DNA of 64,000 bases, taken from the NCBI RefSeq assembly GCF_003752415.1, contig NZ_RKHG01000001.1:1612001-1676000 (forward strand), given 5' to 3'. The notes beneath the pieces were generated by a model. That model saw nothing but the letters and a program-made list of their open reading frames with translations. It did no database searches and was not told the origin of the DNA. Position 1 is the first letter of the stretch; each line of letters opens with the position of its first letter. Positions 17,240 to 25,255 of this stretch are shown here, piece after piece. Both the position numbers and the translations under genes were made by a program. Origin of the DNA: Luteococcus japonicus. Lineage in GTDB: Bacteria > Actinomycetota > Actinomycetes > Propionibacteriales > Propionibacteriaceae.

Positions 17240-17793
17240 TGCGGATCTCCTTGTGCGGTTGGGGAAGTGGAGCGGTGGCGACGAGCTGCCCGCAGCGCGG
17301 CGGACTCACAGTGGTCCAGCCAGCGGACCTCGGCGTCCGCGGCGTGGATGAGGGATTCGATGACCAGCTGCCAGGCCAGGTCATCCGGGTCGGCCTCCCG
17401 GCGAGCCCTGGTGTACTTCTGCAGGTTCTCGATGGAGGCGCGACGCTGGGTCTGGATCAGGCGCGTGACGTCGACATCGGGAAGTGTCACGGCCAGGGCA
17501 ATCTTGATCGCGAGTTCGTTGCGGGGCGGGTTGTCCAGGGCCACGGGGCTGGCGAACCATTCGTCCACCTGTTCGCGGCCAGCCGGGGTGAGGCTGTAGA
17601 CCACCCTTCCCTCGGCGTCCTCATCACCGCGCAGCACCAGACCGTCGCGCTCCAGACGCTCCAGCGTGGTGTAGACCTGCCCGATGTTCAGCGGCCAGGA
17701 ATTGCCGGTGCGACGCCTGAACTCGTTCCTGAGTTCATAGCCATGCCTCGGCTTCTCGCCCAGGAGGGCCAGCAGTGACTGCTTGACGGACAT
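17236..17793 (-). CDS. PadR-family transcriptional regulator
   Basis: 185-residue repressor. The N-terminal winged helix (SLLALLGEKPRHGYELRNEF, then IGQVYTTLERLERDGLV) is the PadR signature, followed by the C-terminal dimerising helical domain (Vir_C/PadR_C). The ATG at 17793 has GGGAGG 5 bases upstream. It is the first gene of the exporter operon, and two copies of a palindrome sit 32-71 bases upstream of its start, so autoregulation is likely, probably relieved by a compound the exporter removes. Confidence 0.92.
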   Translation of the reverse strand: MSVKQSLLALLGEKPRHGYELRNEFRRRTGNSWPLNIGQVYTTLERLERDGLVLRGDEDAEGRVVYSLTPAGREQVDEWFASPVALDNPPRNELAIKIALAVTLPDVDVTRLIQTQRRASIENLQKYTRARREADPDDLAWQLVIESLIHAADAEVRWLDHCESAALRAARRHRSTSPTAQGDPQ

Positions 17794-17824
17794 CGACCCT
17801 CCCCTGTGTGCTAGCGACATGTTT

Positions 17825-17864
17825 GCATACCGAGTATGCACACATCATTGCATACCGAGTATTC
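17825..17864. promoter_or_regulatory. Twin PadR operator candidates
   Basis: GCATACCGAGTATGC (17825-17839), a perfect 6-3-6 palindrome, and GCATACCGAGTATTC (17850-17864), one arm imperfect. The two are 25 bp apart start to start. They lie between padR and the divergent AztD-like gene, nearer padR. Confidence 0.7.
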
Positions 17865-17890
17865 CCATGTCAGCCGCATGCCAACCCGAG

Positions 17891-17919
17891 TTGACTCCCG
17901 ATCATTATTTGATAATGAT
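17891..17919 (+). promoter_or_regulatory. AztD promoter with Fur-family operator
   Basis: -35 TTGACT (17891-17896) and -10 region TAATGATT (17913-17920), which would start transcription at or near the ATG at 17927 (leaderless). A perfect palindrome ATCATTAT-TTG-ATAATGAT (17901-17919) covers the spacer and -10. The form fits Fur-family boxes (Zur/Fur). Because the gene is a zinc chaperone, Zur is the most likely binder (inference). Confidence 0.7.
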
Positions 17920-17926
17920 TCCCACT

Positions 17927-19156
17927 ATGAACAGAAGCCCAGCACTCCTCGCCCTCGCCGCCTGCTCGCTCGCCACCCTGGCCGCATGCGGGAACACGAC
18001 CCAACCGGCCTCCAGCCCCTCACCCAGCAGCACCCCGACCGCTCGCGAGACCGTCGATGCCGCGGGGCGCACGCCTCGCCTCGCCATCACCTACAACGGG
18101 GGCGTGCAGGTGCTCGACGCCGCGACCGGCAAACCGGAAGGTGACTTCCCGCTGGACGGCTTCACCCGGCTCAACCAGGCGGGCAATGGCCGACACCTGT
18201 TGGTCACCGAGGGCGACCACTTCAAGGCGCTCGACATGGGCGTCTGGAGCCAGGCCCACGGAGACCACTTCCACTCCCGCAAGACCTCGCCACTGCTCAC
18301 TGACATGACCTTCGACGGATCACATCCGGGGCACGCCGTGCACCACGGAGGCCGCACCGCTCTGTTCTACGACGGCGAGGGTCGCATCGAATGGTTCGAA
18401 CCCACCAGCCTCTCGGTGGAGAAGCCCCAGACCCACCAGGTGAAGCTGCCCAGGGCCCACCACGGCGTCGCCGTCTTCCGCGAGGACGACAGCCTCGTGC
18501 ACACCGTCGGCGACGAGAAGACGCGCACCGGCATCGCGATCCAGGACGGAGACGGTCACCAGGTTGCCGAGAACAAGGACTGCCCGGGGGTGCACGGCGA
18601 AGCCGCCGCGAAGGGGGCCCTCAGCGTCGGCTGCGAGGACGGCATCCTGGTAGTCAAGGGCAACAAGATCACCAAGGTGAAGTCCCCCGATGCCTACGGG
18701 CGGATCGGCAACCAGGCCGGCAGCGAGAAGTCCTCGGTCGCGCTCTGGGACTACAAGGTGGACAAGAAGGCGGAACTGGAACGCCCCACCCGCATCACCC
18801 TCACCGACACCGCCAAGAGCACCCTCAAGCTCGTCGACCTGAAGGCCTCCTACTCCTTCCGTTCCCTGGGCCGCGGAGCCGGCGGCGAGGCGTTGGTGCT
18901 GGGGACCGACGGGAAGCTGCGCGTGATCGACCCCGACGCAGCCAGGGTCACCGCCGAGATTCCCGTCACCGCCGCGTGGACCGAGCCCACCGAATGGCAG
19001 AAGCCCCGCCCCACCCTGTACGTGCAGGGCAAGGACGTGTGGGTCAGCGAGCCAGCCACGAAGCAGCTGCACCTGGTGGACATGACCACCAAGAAGGTCG
19101 GCCGCTCCATCACGCTGGACCGGGTACCCAATGAGGTGAACGGCGTCACGGGCTGA
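17927..19156 (+). CDS. aztD: Zinc metallochaperone AztD-like lipoprotein
   Basis: 409 residues, exported. Lipoprotein signal with lipobox LAAC near residue 20-23, a Ser/Pro/Thr linker, then a beta-propeller-like domain. The His-rich loop AHGDHFHSRKTSPLLTD, HPGHAVHHGG, AHHGVAV, CPGVHGEA and the SPDAYGRIGNQAGSE stretch match actinobacterial proteins related to AztD, which hands zinc to the solute-binding protein of the AztABC importer. No aztABC genes are in the window. ATG 17927 is chosen over an in-frame ATG at 17915 because it gives a clean signal peptide and lies just after the promoter. Confidence 0.85.
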   Translation: MNRSPALLALAACSLATLAACGNTTQPASSPSPSSTPTARETVDAAGRTPRLAITYNGGVQVLDAATGKPEGDFPLDGFTRLNQAGNGRHLLVTEGDHFKALDMGVWSQAHGDHFHSRKTSPLLTDMTFDGSHPGHAVHHGGRTALFYDGEGRIEWFEPTSLSVEKPQTHQVKLPRAHHGVAVFREDDSLVHTVGDEKTRTGIAIQDGDGHQVAENKDCPGVHGEAAAKGALSVGCEDGILVVKGNKITKVKSPDAYGRIGNQAGSEKSSVALWDYKVDKKAELERPTRITLTDTAKSTLKLVDLKASYSFRSLGRGAGGEALVLGTDGKLRVIDPDAARVTAEIPVTAAWTEPTEWQKPRPTLYVQGKDVWVSEPATKQLHLVDMTTKKVGRSITLDRVPNEVNGVTG

Positions 19157-19174
19157 GCACCAGCGGCGAGGCGG

Positions 19175-19993
19175 TCAGATGATCCCCTCGCGCAGGAAGC
19201 GCATCAGGGTTCGGCCCACTCCGTCGTCGTCATTGCTGCCGGCATTGCCGGTGGCGACGGCGACGGCCTTTGGATGGGCCTGGTCCATCACATAGGAGCA
19301 GCCGGCCCAGCGCAGCATCTCGACGTCATTCGGGGCATCACCGAAGGCAACCACGTCACCCCGGTCCAGCCCTAGCATTCCGCACAGGTCATCCAGTGCC
19401 GAGGCCTTGGTGACCCCCGCGGCGGACATCTCCACGAAGTCCGCACCCGACGTCGTGGGATGAACCCCCGCCACCTCCAGGTCCTTGATGATCTGGGACA
19501 GCTCCAGGGCGGGGACCTCTGCGTGCCGGGCCAACAGCTTCAGCGCCGGCTTCTCGACGATCTCCTCGAGGGTCATCGTGCGGGCATGGACCATGGCGGG
19601 TTGGTGGTCCTCGGGTCCCGTGATGGCCCGGTAGTCCGCATCCAGGCCGAAGGCCTCGCCCCGGTTGCGAACCGTCGCGAAGGTGATGCCGGGCACCGCC
19701 TGGCGCGCCTTCTCTGTCAGGGAGGCCAGGACCTCTGCCCGGATCAGGTGCTCGAAGGCCACCTCGCCGGTGCCGAGGTGCTGCACGAGGGCGCCGTTGA
19801 CGCAGACGGCCCATCCGGTCAGGCCGCACTGCTCCGCAATGGGGGCCAGGCCCTTGGGTTGCCGTGCGGTCACCGGAACGACGGGCACGCCGCGCTCCTG
19901 CACGGCCTCCAGCACGCTGCGCGTCCAGGCCGTCACGGTCTTGTCCGTGCGCAGCAGGGTGCCGTCAAGATCAGTGGCGACGAGACGAATCAT
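19175..19993 (-). CDS. HAD-superfamily hydrolase, Cof type
   Basis: 272-residue cytoplasmic phosphatase of the Cof/class IIB HAD group. It has the catalytic DLDGTLL at 8-14, VTARQP for motif II, a Lys in KPALKLLA for motif III region, and GDAPNDVEMLRWAG for motif IV. The C2 cap domain lies between about residues 85 and 185. Family members dephosphorylate sugar phosphates or phosphorylated cofactors. The gene follows recR with about 10 bases between, suggesting one transcript. Confidence 0.9.
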   Translation of the reverse strand: MIRLVATDLDGTLLRTDKTVTAWTRSVLEAVQERGVPVVPVTARQPKGLAPIAEQCGLTGWAVCVNGALVQHLGTGEVAFEHLIRAEVLASLTEKARQAVPGITFATVRNRGEAFGLDADYRAITGPEDHQPAMVHARTMTLEEIVEKPALKLLARHAEVPALELSQIIKDLEVAGVHPTTSGADFVEMSAAGVTKASALDDLCGMLGLDRGDVVAFGDAPNDVEMLRWAGCSYVMDQAHPKAVAVATGNAGSNDDDGVGRTLMRFLREGII

Positions 19994-20002
19994 GGACGCT
20001 CC

Positions 20003-20626
20003 TCAGACCCGGGGCGCGGGACGCGCCGTACCCTCGACATAGCGACGCCCCTCGAAGGCGCGGCCCAGGGTCACCTCGTCGGCATATTCCAGGTCACCGC
20101 CCACCGGCAGGCCCGACGCGAGGCGGCTGATCTGCAGGCCCATGTCCTTCAGCAACCGGCTCAAGTAGGTGGCCGTCGCCTCGCCCTCGGTGTTGGGGTC
20201 AGTGGCCAGGATGATCTCGGTGACGGTTCCATCCGCCAGCCGGGTCAACAGCTCCCGGATGTGCAGGTCCGACGGGCCCTTGCCGTCGATCGGGCTGATC
20301 GCGCCGCCGAGCACGTGGTACAGCCCGCGGAACTCGCGGGTGCGCTCGATGGCGACGACATCCTTGCTCTCCTCGACCACGCAGATCACCGTCTGGTCGC
20401 GGCGTGCATCGCGGCAGATCCGGCAGGTCTCCTCCTGCGAGACGTTGAAGCAGACGGCGCAGAAGCGGGCCCTGGCCTTCACCTCGCTGACCACCTGCGC
20501 GAAGCGCTGGACATCCTCAGCCGGTTGGTCCAGCATCCAGAAGGCGATCCGCTGGGCGCTCTTCGGGCCGACGCCGGGTAGGCGCCCCAGCTCGTCGATC
20601 AAGTCCTGTACTGGACCTTCGTACAT
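20003..20626 (-). CDS. recR: Recombination protein RecR
   Basis: 207 residues. Acts with RecO and RecF to load RecA at gaps. N-terminal helix-hairpin-helix ([18 protein letters not shown]), a zinc finger with CAVC and CRIC, then the Toprim domain ([30 protein letters not shown]) and a C-terminal Walker-B-like end. It belongs to the conserved dnaX-ybaB-recR cluster, here with a glycerate kinase gene inserted between dnaX and ybaB. Confidence 0.97.
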   Translation of the reverse strand: MYEGPVQDLIDELGRLPGVGPKSAQRIAFWMLDQPAEDVQRFAQVVSEVKARARFCAVCFNVSQEETCRICRDARRDQTVICVVEESKDVVAIERTREFRGLYHVLGGAISPIDGKGPSDLHIRELLTRLADGTVTEIILATDPNTEGEATATYLSRLLKDMGLQISRLASGLPVGGDLEYADEVTLGRAFEGRRYVEGTARPAPRV

Positions 20627-20640
20627 GTCAACCTTTCAGG

Positions 20641-20730
20641 CCCCTCGACAGGCTCGGGGAACGTGTGAGCGACAGGCTCGGTCCATTGGGAGTGGCATAC
20701 CCACCACGACGGCCGAGCCTGTCGAGGCCC
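20641..20730. repeat. Two facing copies of the CCTCGACAGGCTCGGGG repeat
   Basis: CCCCTCGACAGGCTCGGGGA (20641-20660) and the inverted CCGAGCCTGTCGAGGCCC (20713-20730) face each other across about 50 bases between ybaB and recR, so the transcript can fold into a long imperfect hairpin. Confidence 0.7.
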
Positions 20731-20746
20731 TTGTGGGACCGGGAGA

Positions 20747-21064
20747 TCAGAAACCGAGGCTGCCCATGTCCGGCATGCCGGGCATCACGGCGGCGGCCTT
20801 GGCCTGCACCTGGGCGCTGGCGTCGCGCACGGCGGCGAGCACCAGGTCAGCCAGCCCCTCGGCGTCCTCGGGGTCGATCGCCTCGGGCTTGATCACCAGA
20901 CCCGTCAGCTCACCGGCGCCGGTCATGGTGGCCTCCACCAGGTCGCCGCCGGCGGTGCCGGTGAAGCTGGAGCTGGCCAGCTCGTCCTGCGCCTGCTGCA
21001 GCTGGGCCTGCATCGCCTGGGCCTGCTGGAGCAGACCGTTCATGTCCATGCCTTCGGGGAACAT
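20747..21064 (-). CDS. ybaB: YbaB/EbfC nucleoid-associated protein
   Basis: 105 residues. Small DNA-binding protein of the YbaB/EbfC family, dimeric in relatives. It shows MNGLLQQAQAMQAQLQQAQDEL, the VEATMTGAGELTGLVIKPEAID core strand-turn and a helical end. ATG 21064 is chosen because AGAGGAAA lies 8 bases upstream. Placed directly before recR as in most bacteria. Confidence 0.93.
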   Translation of the reverse strand: MFPEGMDMNGLLQQAQAMQAQLQQAQDELASSSFTGTAGGDLVEATMTGAGELTGLVIKPEAIDPEDAEGLADLVLAAVRDASAQVQAKAAAVMPGMPDMGSLGF

Positions 21065-21117
21065 CTGGCTTTCCTCTCGTCGTGGGGAGCTTGCGATGAC
21101 GCAAGTCCGGGGCAAGC

Positions 21118-22275
21118 CTACGCGCTCGGCCGGACCGCACCGAGTGAGAGCACGGCGCCGATGTTGCGCGCGGTGCGGCTGATGTTGGTGGCGCCGTCGG
21201 CCAGCACCTCGTCAAGCGGCGCCAACCGGCAGAGCACCGGGAAGATGGCCGCGAAGCCCTCGTCATAGAGGACCTCGGCACCATCGCCCAGCGCACCGGT
21301 CACCGCAACAACGGGTACCCCCGCGGCGGCCGCGACGTCGGCGACACCCTTCGGCGTCTTGCCGAAGCGGGTCTGGGAGTCCATCCGTCCCTCGCCGGTG
21401 ACCACCAGCGCGGCACCGGACACCTTCTCCGGCAGGCGGGAGTGGTCCACGACGATGTCGATCCCCGGCCGCAGCGTGCAGTGCGGCAGGAAGGCCAGCA
21501 GCCCCGCGCCAAGTCCCCCTGCAGCCCCCGCCCCCGGGGTCTGCCCCACGTCACGGCCAAGGTCCCGCGCCACCACCTGCGCGAAGTGCGCGAGCGCAGC
21601 GTCCAGCTCCGCGACGCACGCGTCGTCGGCACCCTTCTGCGGCCCGTAGACGGCGCTGGCGCCCTGCGGCCCGCACAGCGGATTGGTCACGTCGCAGGCC
21701 ACCTCGACGGTGACCTCGGCCAGCCTCGGGTCAAGGCCACTGACGTCGATGCCGGCCAGCTGCGCGAGGGGCGCACCACCGGGCCCCAGGCACTGGCCCT
21801 CCCCGTCCACCAAGCGGGCACCGAGCGCCTGGGCGAGGCCCGCGCCGCCGTCATTGGTGGCGCTTCCCCCGATCCCCAGCACGATGTGCGTGATCCCGGC
21901 ATCCAGCGCGGCAGTCACCAACTGACCCGTGCCACGGGTGCTGGCACGACGTGGGTCACGGCGATCTCGGGGCACTCGCCCGATGCCGCTGGCCTCCGCC
22001 ATCTCGATCACCGCGGTCGAACCATCGCCCAGCACTCCCCAGGTGGCCTGCACCGGGTCCCCCAACGGGCCATCCACCGTCGTGGTGCGCAGCTCGCCTC
22101 CCGTCGCATCCACCAGGGACTGGACGGTCCCCTCGCCTCCATCGGCCATCGGGACGTGCACGAAGGTGGCATCGGGAAGGCTCTGGCGAAGCCCTGCCTC
22201 CAGGGCCTCACAGACCTCCTTGGCGGTCAGCGACTCCTTGAAGGAGTCGGGCGCCAGGACGATGGTGCGGGTCAT
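21118..22275 (-). CDS. glxK: Glycerate kinase
   Basis: 385 residues, GarK/GlxK family: phosphorylates D-glycerate (to 2-phosphoglycerate in this family) in glyoxylate or sugar-acid use. It has the N-terminal LAPDSFKESLTA motif, PMADGGEGTVQSLV, GIGGSATNDGGAG, and the late GEGRMDSQTRFGKTPKGVA motif. The start at 22275 (second ATG) has GGAGG 6 bases before it; ATG 22278 is the alternative. Its position between dnaX and ybaB-recR breaks an otherwise universal order. Confidence 0.93.
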   Translation of the reverse strand: MTRTIVLAPDSFKESLTAKEVCEALEAGLRQSLPDATFVHVPMADGGEGTVQSLVDATGGELRTTTVDGPLGDPVQATWGVLGDGSTAVIEMAEASGIGRVPRDRRDPRRASTRGTGQLVTAALDAGITHIVLGIGGSATNDGGAGLAQALGARLVDGEGQCLGPGGAPLAQLAGIDVSGLDPRLAEVTVEVACDVTNPLCGPQGASAVYGPQKGADDACVAELDAALAHFAQVVARDLGRDVGQTPGAGAAGGLGAGLLAFLPHCTLRPGIDIVVDHSRLPEKVSGAALVVTGEGRMDSQTRFGKTPKGVADVAAAAGVPVVAVTGALGDGAEVLYDEGFAAIFPVLCRLAPLDEVLADGATNISRTARNIGAVLSLGAVRPSA

Positions 22276-22287
22276 CATTGACCTCCT

Positions 22288-22362
22288 CCCCTCGACAAGC
22301 TCGGGGATCGTGGGTGGGTCGGGAATCGTGGGTTGGCCCCCTCGACAAGCTCGGGAACGTGG
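22288..22362 (+). repeat. Two direct copies of the CCTCGACAAGCTCGGG repeat
   Basis: CCCCTCGACAAGCTCGGGGA with TCGTGGGT (22288-22315) and CCCTCGACAAGCTCGGGAAC with GTGG (22337-22362). Both lie between the dnaX stop and the glycerate kinase start. Confidence 0.7.
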
Positions 22363-22391
22363 TCGGGATCGGGGGTGGGCCGGGCGCCGGG

Positions 22392-25013
22392 TCAGACGGC
22401 TGGCTGCTCCTCGGCGATCACGACGCCGCCGAGGGTCCGCGTGATCAGCTCGTGGGCGGACTCGCCGGACTCGTCGAGTGACTCGTCGTCATCGCTGACC
22501 AGCTGGGACTCGTCCACCACCACCTCGGGCGCACTGGGCCCCGAGGAGGTCGGCCGGATGTTCTGACGGGCCTGCTCCGTCCACCGCGAGGTGTCGGCCG
22601 GGGGCTCCGGGGGTTCGGGCGCGCTGGGCGGCGTGCGGGGCCCTGGATCGTCCGATTGCTGGTTGCCCGGCACGGGCGCCGGAGTCTCCTCGCGGGCCGG
22701 TACCGCTGGCGCCGACGCCTGCCAATCACCCTGGCCACCACCCTGCGGAGCGGCCGGTGCCTGACCCGACGAAGCGGGAGCCGAGGGCTGCTGCGGCTGG
22801 GGCGGCTGCGGTCCACGGCCGGCCGAACCACCGTGGTTGCCATCGATGATGGCCTCCACGCGAAGATCGGCCCCCATCACCTGCACCATGCAGTCCCGCA
22901 GCACGTCCTGGCTGCCACCCGACGCAAAGCGGTCGCGAGCGCCGGAATTGCTGAAGCCCAGGGTCAGGACGCCGTCGCGGACATCCATCACCTGCGCGTT
23001 CTGACTGAGCAGGATCCAGGCGAAGCGACGTCGGCTCTTGACCTCCTCCAGGACCTGCGGCCACAGCCGACGCACATCGGCGGCCGAGATGCTGCCGCTG
23101 GCGACGCGGGGCGGCGCAGCCTGACCGTCGGACGGCTCCGGTGCGGCGGCCTGGGCGGTCGGCCCCTCGGCGGGACGCTGGCCCAGTGGGCCTCCCGCCG
23201 GGCGTTGCCCCTGCCCCGGTGCGGGGCGCTGGCCTTGGCCCGGTGCGGGGGCGGGGCCGGGGCGTTGACCGACCGGCGCCTGCTGCTCGGGTGCCTGCTG
23301 TTGTGGCGTCGGGCGCTGTTCGGCGGGGGCCGGGGCGCCCTGGCCCTGAGGTTCGACGAGTTGCGGGCCTGCCTCGTGCGCGACAGCGGGCTCCTGCCGC
23401 GCGGGAGCTGCGGCGGGCCGCTGTGCCGGGGCCTGCTGCATGGCCGGGGCCTGCTGGGGCGGCATCGCCTGGACCGGAGCCGGCGCCGGCATGTGGGGCG
23501 CGGCACCGCCCAGGTCTGCGGTGCTCCAGCTCCCGGCGCTGGGGTCGGCCGGGGCCAGAGCGCCCGGGATGCCGATCCGTCGCTCCAAGCGGTCCAGCCG
23601 GGCATGGATGCCACGCCCGTCGACGTCGGCACCGGGCAGCAGCACCCGGGAGCACATCAGTTCGAGGTGCAGACGGGGAGCCGTGGTTCCACGCATGTCG
23701 GTCAGGCCGGTGGCGATCACCTCTGCGGCGCGGGTCAGCTCGCCGGCTCCCATGCCGTTGGCCTGGGTCTCCAGCCGTTCGGCCTGGTCACCGGACACGT
23801 CGATCAGGCCCGATGAGACGGCATCCGGCACCGCCGCGACGATCACCAGGTCACGCAGGCGACGCAGCAGGTCCTCGGCGAAACGACGGGGGTCCTGCCC
23901 CACCTCGATCACCTTGTCGATCGTCGCGAAGACACCCGCGGAATCCCCCGCGGCGAAGGCGTCCATGATCTCGTCGAGCAGCGCATCGGGGGTGTAGCCG
24001 AGCAGGGCGGAGGCCTGCTGGTAGCTCACCCCGTCCTCCGCGGCGCCGCCGAGCAATTGGTCCAGCACGCTCAACGAGTCACGCACGGACCCGGCACCGG
24101 CGCGTACCACCAGCGGCAGCACGGTCTGGTCGACGGACACCCCCTCGGCCTCGCACAGCGTCGCCAGGTAGTTCTGCAGCACCTTCGGCGGCACCAGCCG
24201 GAAGGGGTAGTGGTGGGTGCGGGAGCGGATGGTGCCGATGACCTTCTCCGGCTCCGTCGTCGCGAAGATGAACTTCACGTGTGGCGGGGGCTCCTCCACC
24301 AGCTTCAGCATCGCGTTGAAGCCCTGGGCGGTCACCATGTGGGCCTCGTCGATGATGTAGATCTTGTAACGCGAGTGCACCGGCGCGAAGAAGGCACGTT
24401 CCCGCAGGTCGCGGGCATCATCGACGCCACCGTGGCTGGCCGCGTCGATCTCGATCACGTCGATGGAGCCACTGCCGCCACGAGCCAGGTCACGACAGCT
24501 CTGGCACTGGCCGCAGGGGTTGGGCGTGGGCCCCTGCTCGCAGTTCAGGCAGCGCGCCAGGATGCGGGCGCTGGTGGTCTTGCCGCAGCCGCGTGGGCCG
24601 CTGAACAGGTAGGCGTGGTTGACCTTGTTGTTGGTCAGGGCACGCTGCAGTGGATCCGTGACGTGCTCCTGGCCGATCACCTCCGAGAAGGTCTCCGGGC
24701 GGTAGCGACGGTAGAGCGCCAGCGGCGCTGCCGGTGCATTGTCCGTGGGCCGCGGCTGGTGCCGGGACGCCGGAGCGGCGAGTTCGGGGGCCAGCGCGTC
24801 CAAGCTCCCCGAGTCTGCCGCGGGATCCTCCGCGCCACCCAGGATGAACTCGTCCTCGTCCTCGTCGGAGAGCCCGTCCTCGGGCTCCCGCGTCACGACA
24901 GGCGCGACGTCCGGAGGTGCATCCGCCGGGGCCACCTCGTCGAACAACCCGGGACCATCCATCTCGAAGAGGTCGTCGCCCGCATCGGTCGGCTCGTCGT
25001 AGTCGTCGTCCAC
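22392..25013 (-). CDS. dnaX: DNA polymerase III subunit gamma/tau
   Basis: 873-residue clamp-loader ATPase. After a ~95-residue acidic N-terminal extension, the conserved core starts LALYRRYRPETFSEVIGQ, with Walker A GPRGCGKTTSA, a four-cysteine zinc module (CLNCEQGPTPNPCGQCQSC), DEAHMVT and the SRC-like TIRSRTHHYPF. A long Pro/Gln/Ala-rich linker and a C-terminal tau-type domain (VRRLWPQVLEEVKSRRRFAW) follow. GTG 25013 is chosen because it begins VDDDYDE and lies 7 bases after TAGGGT (leaderless); longer ORF versions run into the adjacent IS. No obvious slippery A run for making gamma was noticed. Confidence 0.94.
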   Translation of the reverse strand: MDDDYDEPTDAGDDLFEMDGPGLFDEVAPADAPPDVAPVVTREPEDGLSDEDEDEFILGGAEDPAADSGSLDALAPELAAPASRHQPRPTDNAPAAPLALYRRYRPETFSEVIGQEHVTDPLQRALTNNKVNHAYLFSGPRGCGKTTSARILARCLNCEQGPTPNPCGQCQSCRDLARGGSGSIDVIEIDAASHGGVDDARDLRERAFFAPVHSRYKIYIIDEAHMVTAQGFNAMLKLVEEPPPHVKFIFATTEPEKVIGTIRSRTHHYPFRLVPPKVLQNYLATLCEAEGVSVDQTVLPLVVRAGAGSVRDSLSVLDQLLGGAAEDGVSYQQASALLGYTPDALLDEIMDAFAAGDSAGVFATIDKVIEVGQDPRRFAEDLLRRLRDLVIVAAVPDAVSSGLIDVSGDQAERLETQANGMGAGELTRAAEVIATGLTDMRGTTAPRLHLELMCSRVLLPGADVDGRGIHARLDRLERRIGIPGALAPADPSAGSWSTADLGGAAPHMPAPAPVQAMPPQQAPAMQQAPAQRPAAAPARQEPAVAHEAGPQLVEPQGQGAPAPAEQRPTPQQQAPEQQAPVGQRPGPAPAPGQGQRPAPGQGQRPAGGPLGQRPAEGPTAQAAAPEPSDGQAAPPRVASGSISAADVRRLWPQVLEEVKSRRRFAWILLSQNAQVMDVRDGVLTLGFSNSGARDRFASGGSQDVLRDCMVQVMGADLRVEAIIDGNHGGSAGRGPQPPQPQQPSAPASSGQAPAAPQGGGQGDWQASAPAVPAREETPAPVPGNQQSDDPGPRTPPSAPEPPEPPADTSRWTEQARQNIRPTSSGPSAPEVVVDESQLVSDDDESLDESGESAHELITRTLGGVVIAEEQPAV

Positions 25014-25049
25014 GCCCTGAACCCTAGTTGACGCCTCCGACAAACATGA

Positions 25050-25255
25050 TGGTAGGAGTCTCGTGGAGTCGTGACCCTGCCTCTGACTGGTGCCCTGCTG
25101 GGCTACCGACAAACTGATCAGTCCGGCTCCACGAGGCCCAGGGGCGACGACCGCCCGGCCATGACCTAATACGAGCCTGATCGCGAGTCCGGTGTATGTC
25201 CTGTCTGGTCGAAGCGGCCGCCGCCTGACCCACTCACCGAGTCCAGGAGCAGGCC
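25050..25255 (+). ncRNA. Putative bridge RNA in the left end of the IS110 element
   Basis: IS110 elements encode a guide (bridge) RNA in their non-coding end. Here the 5' end folds: CTCGTGGAG (25060-25068) pairs with CTCCACGAG (25127-25135), inside it GACTG (25085-25089) with CAGTC (25119-25123), and inside that GCCC-TGCT-GGGC (25092-25103). Internal loops fall between the stems, where target- and donor-binding segments would sit. The RNA limits are not defined by sequence; the assignment rests on position and fold. Confidence 0.5.
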
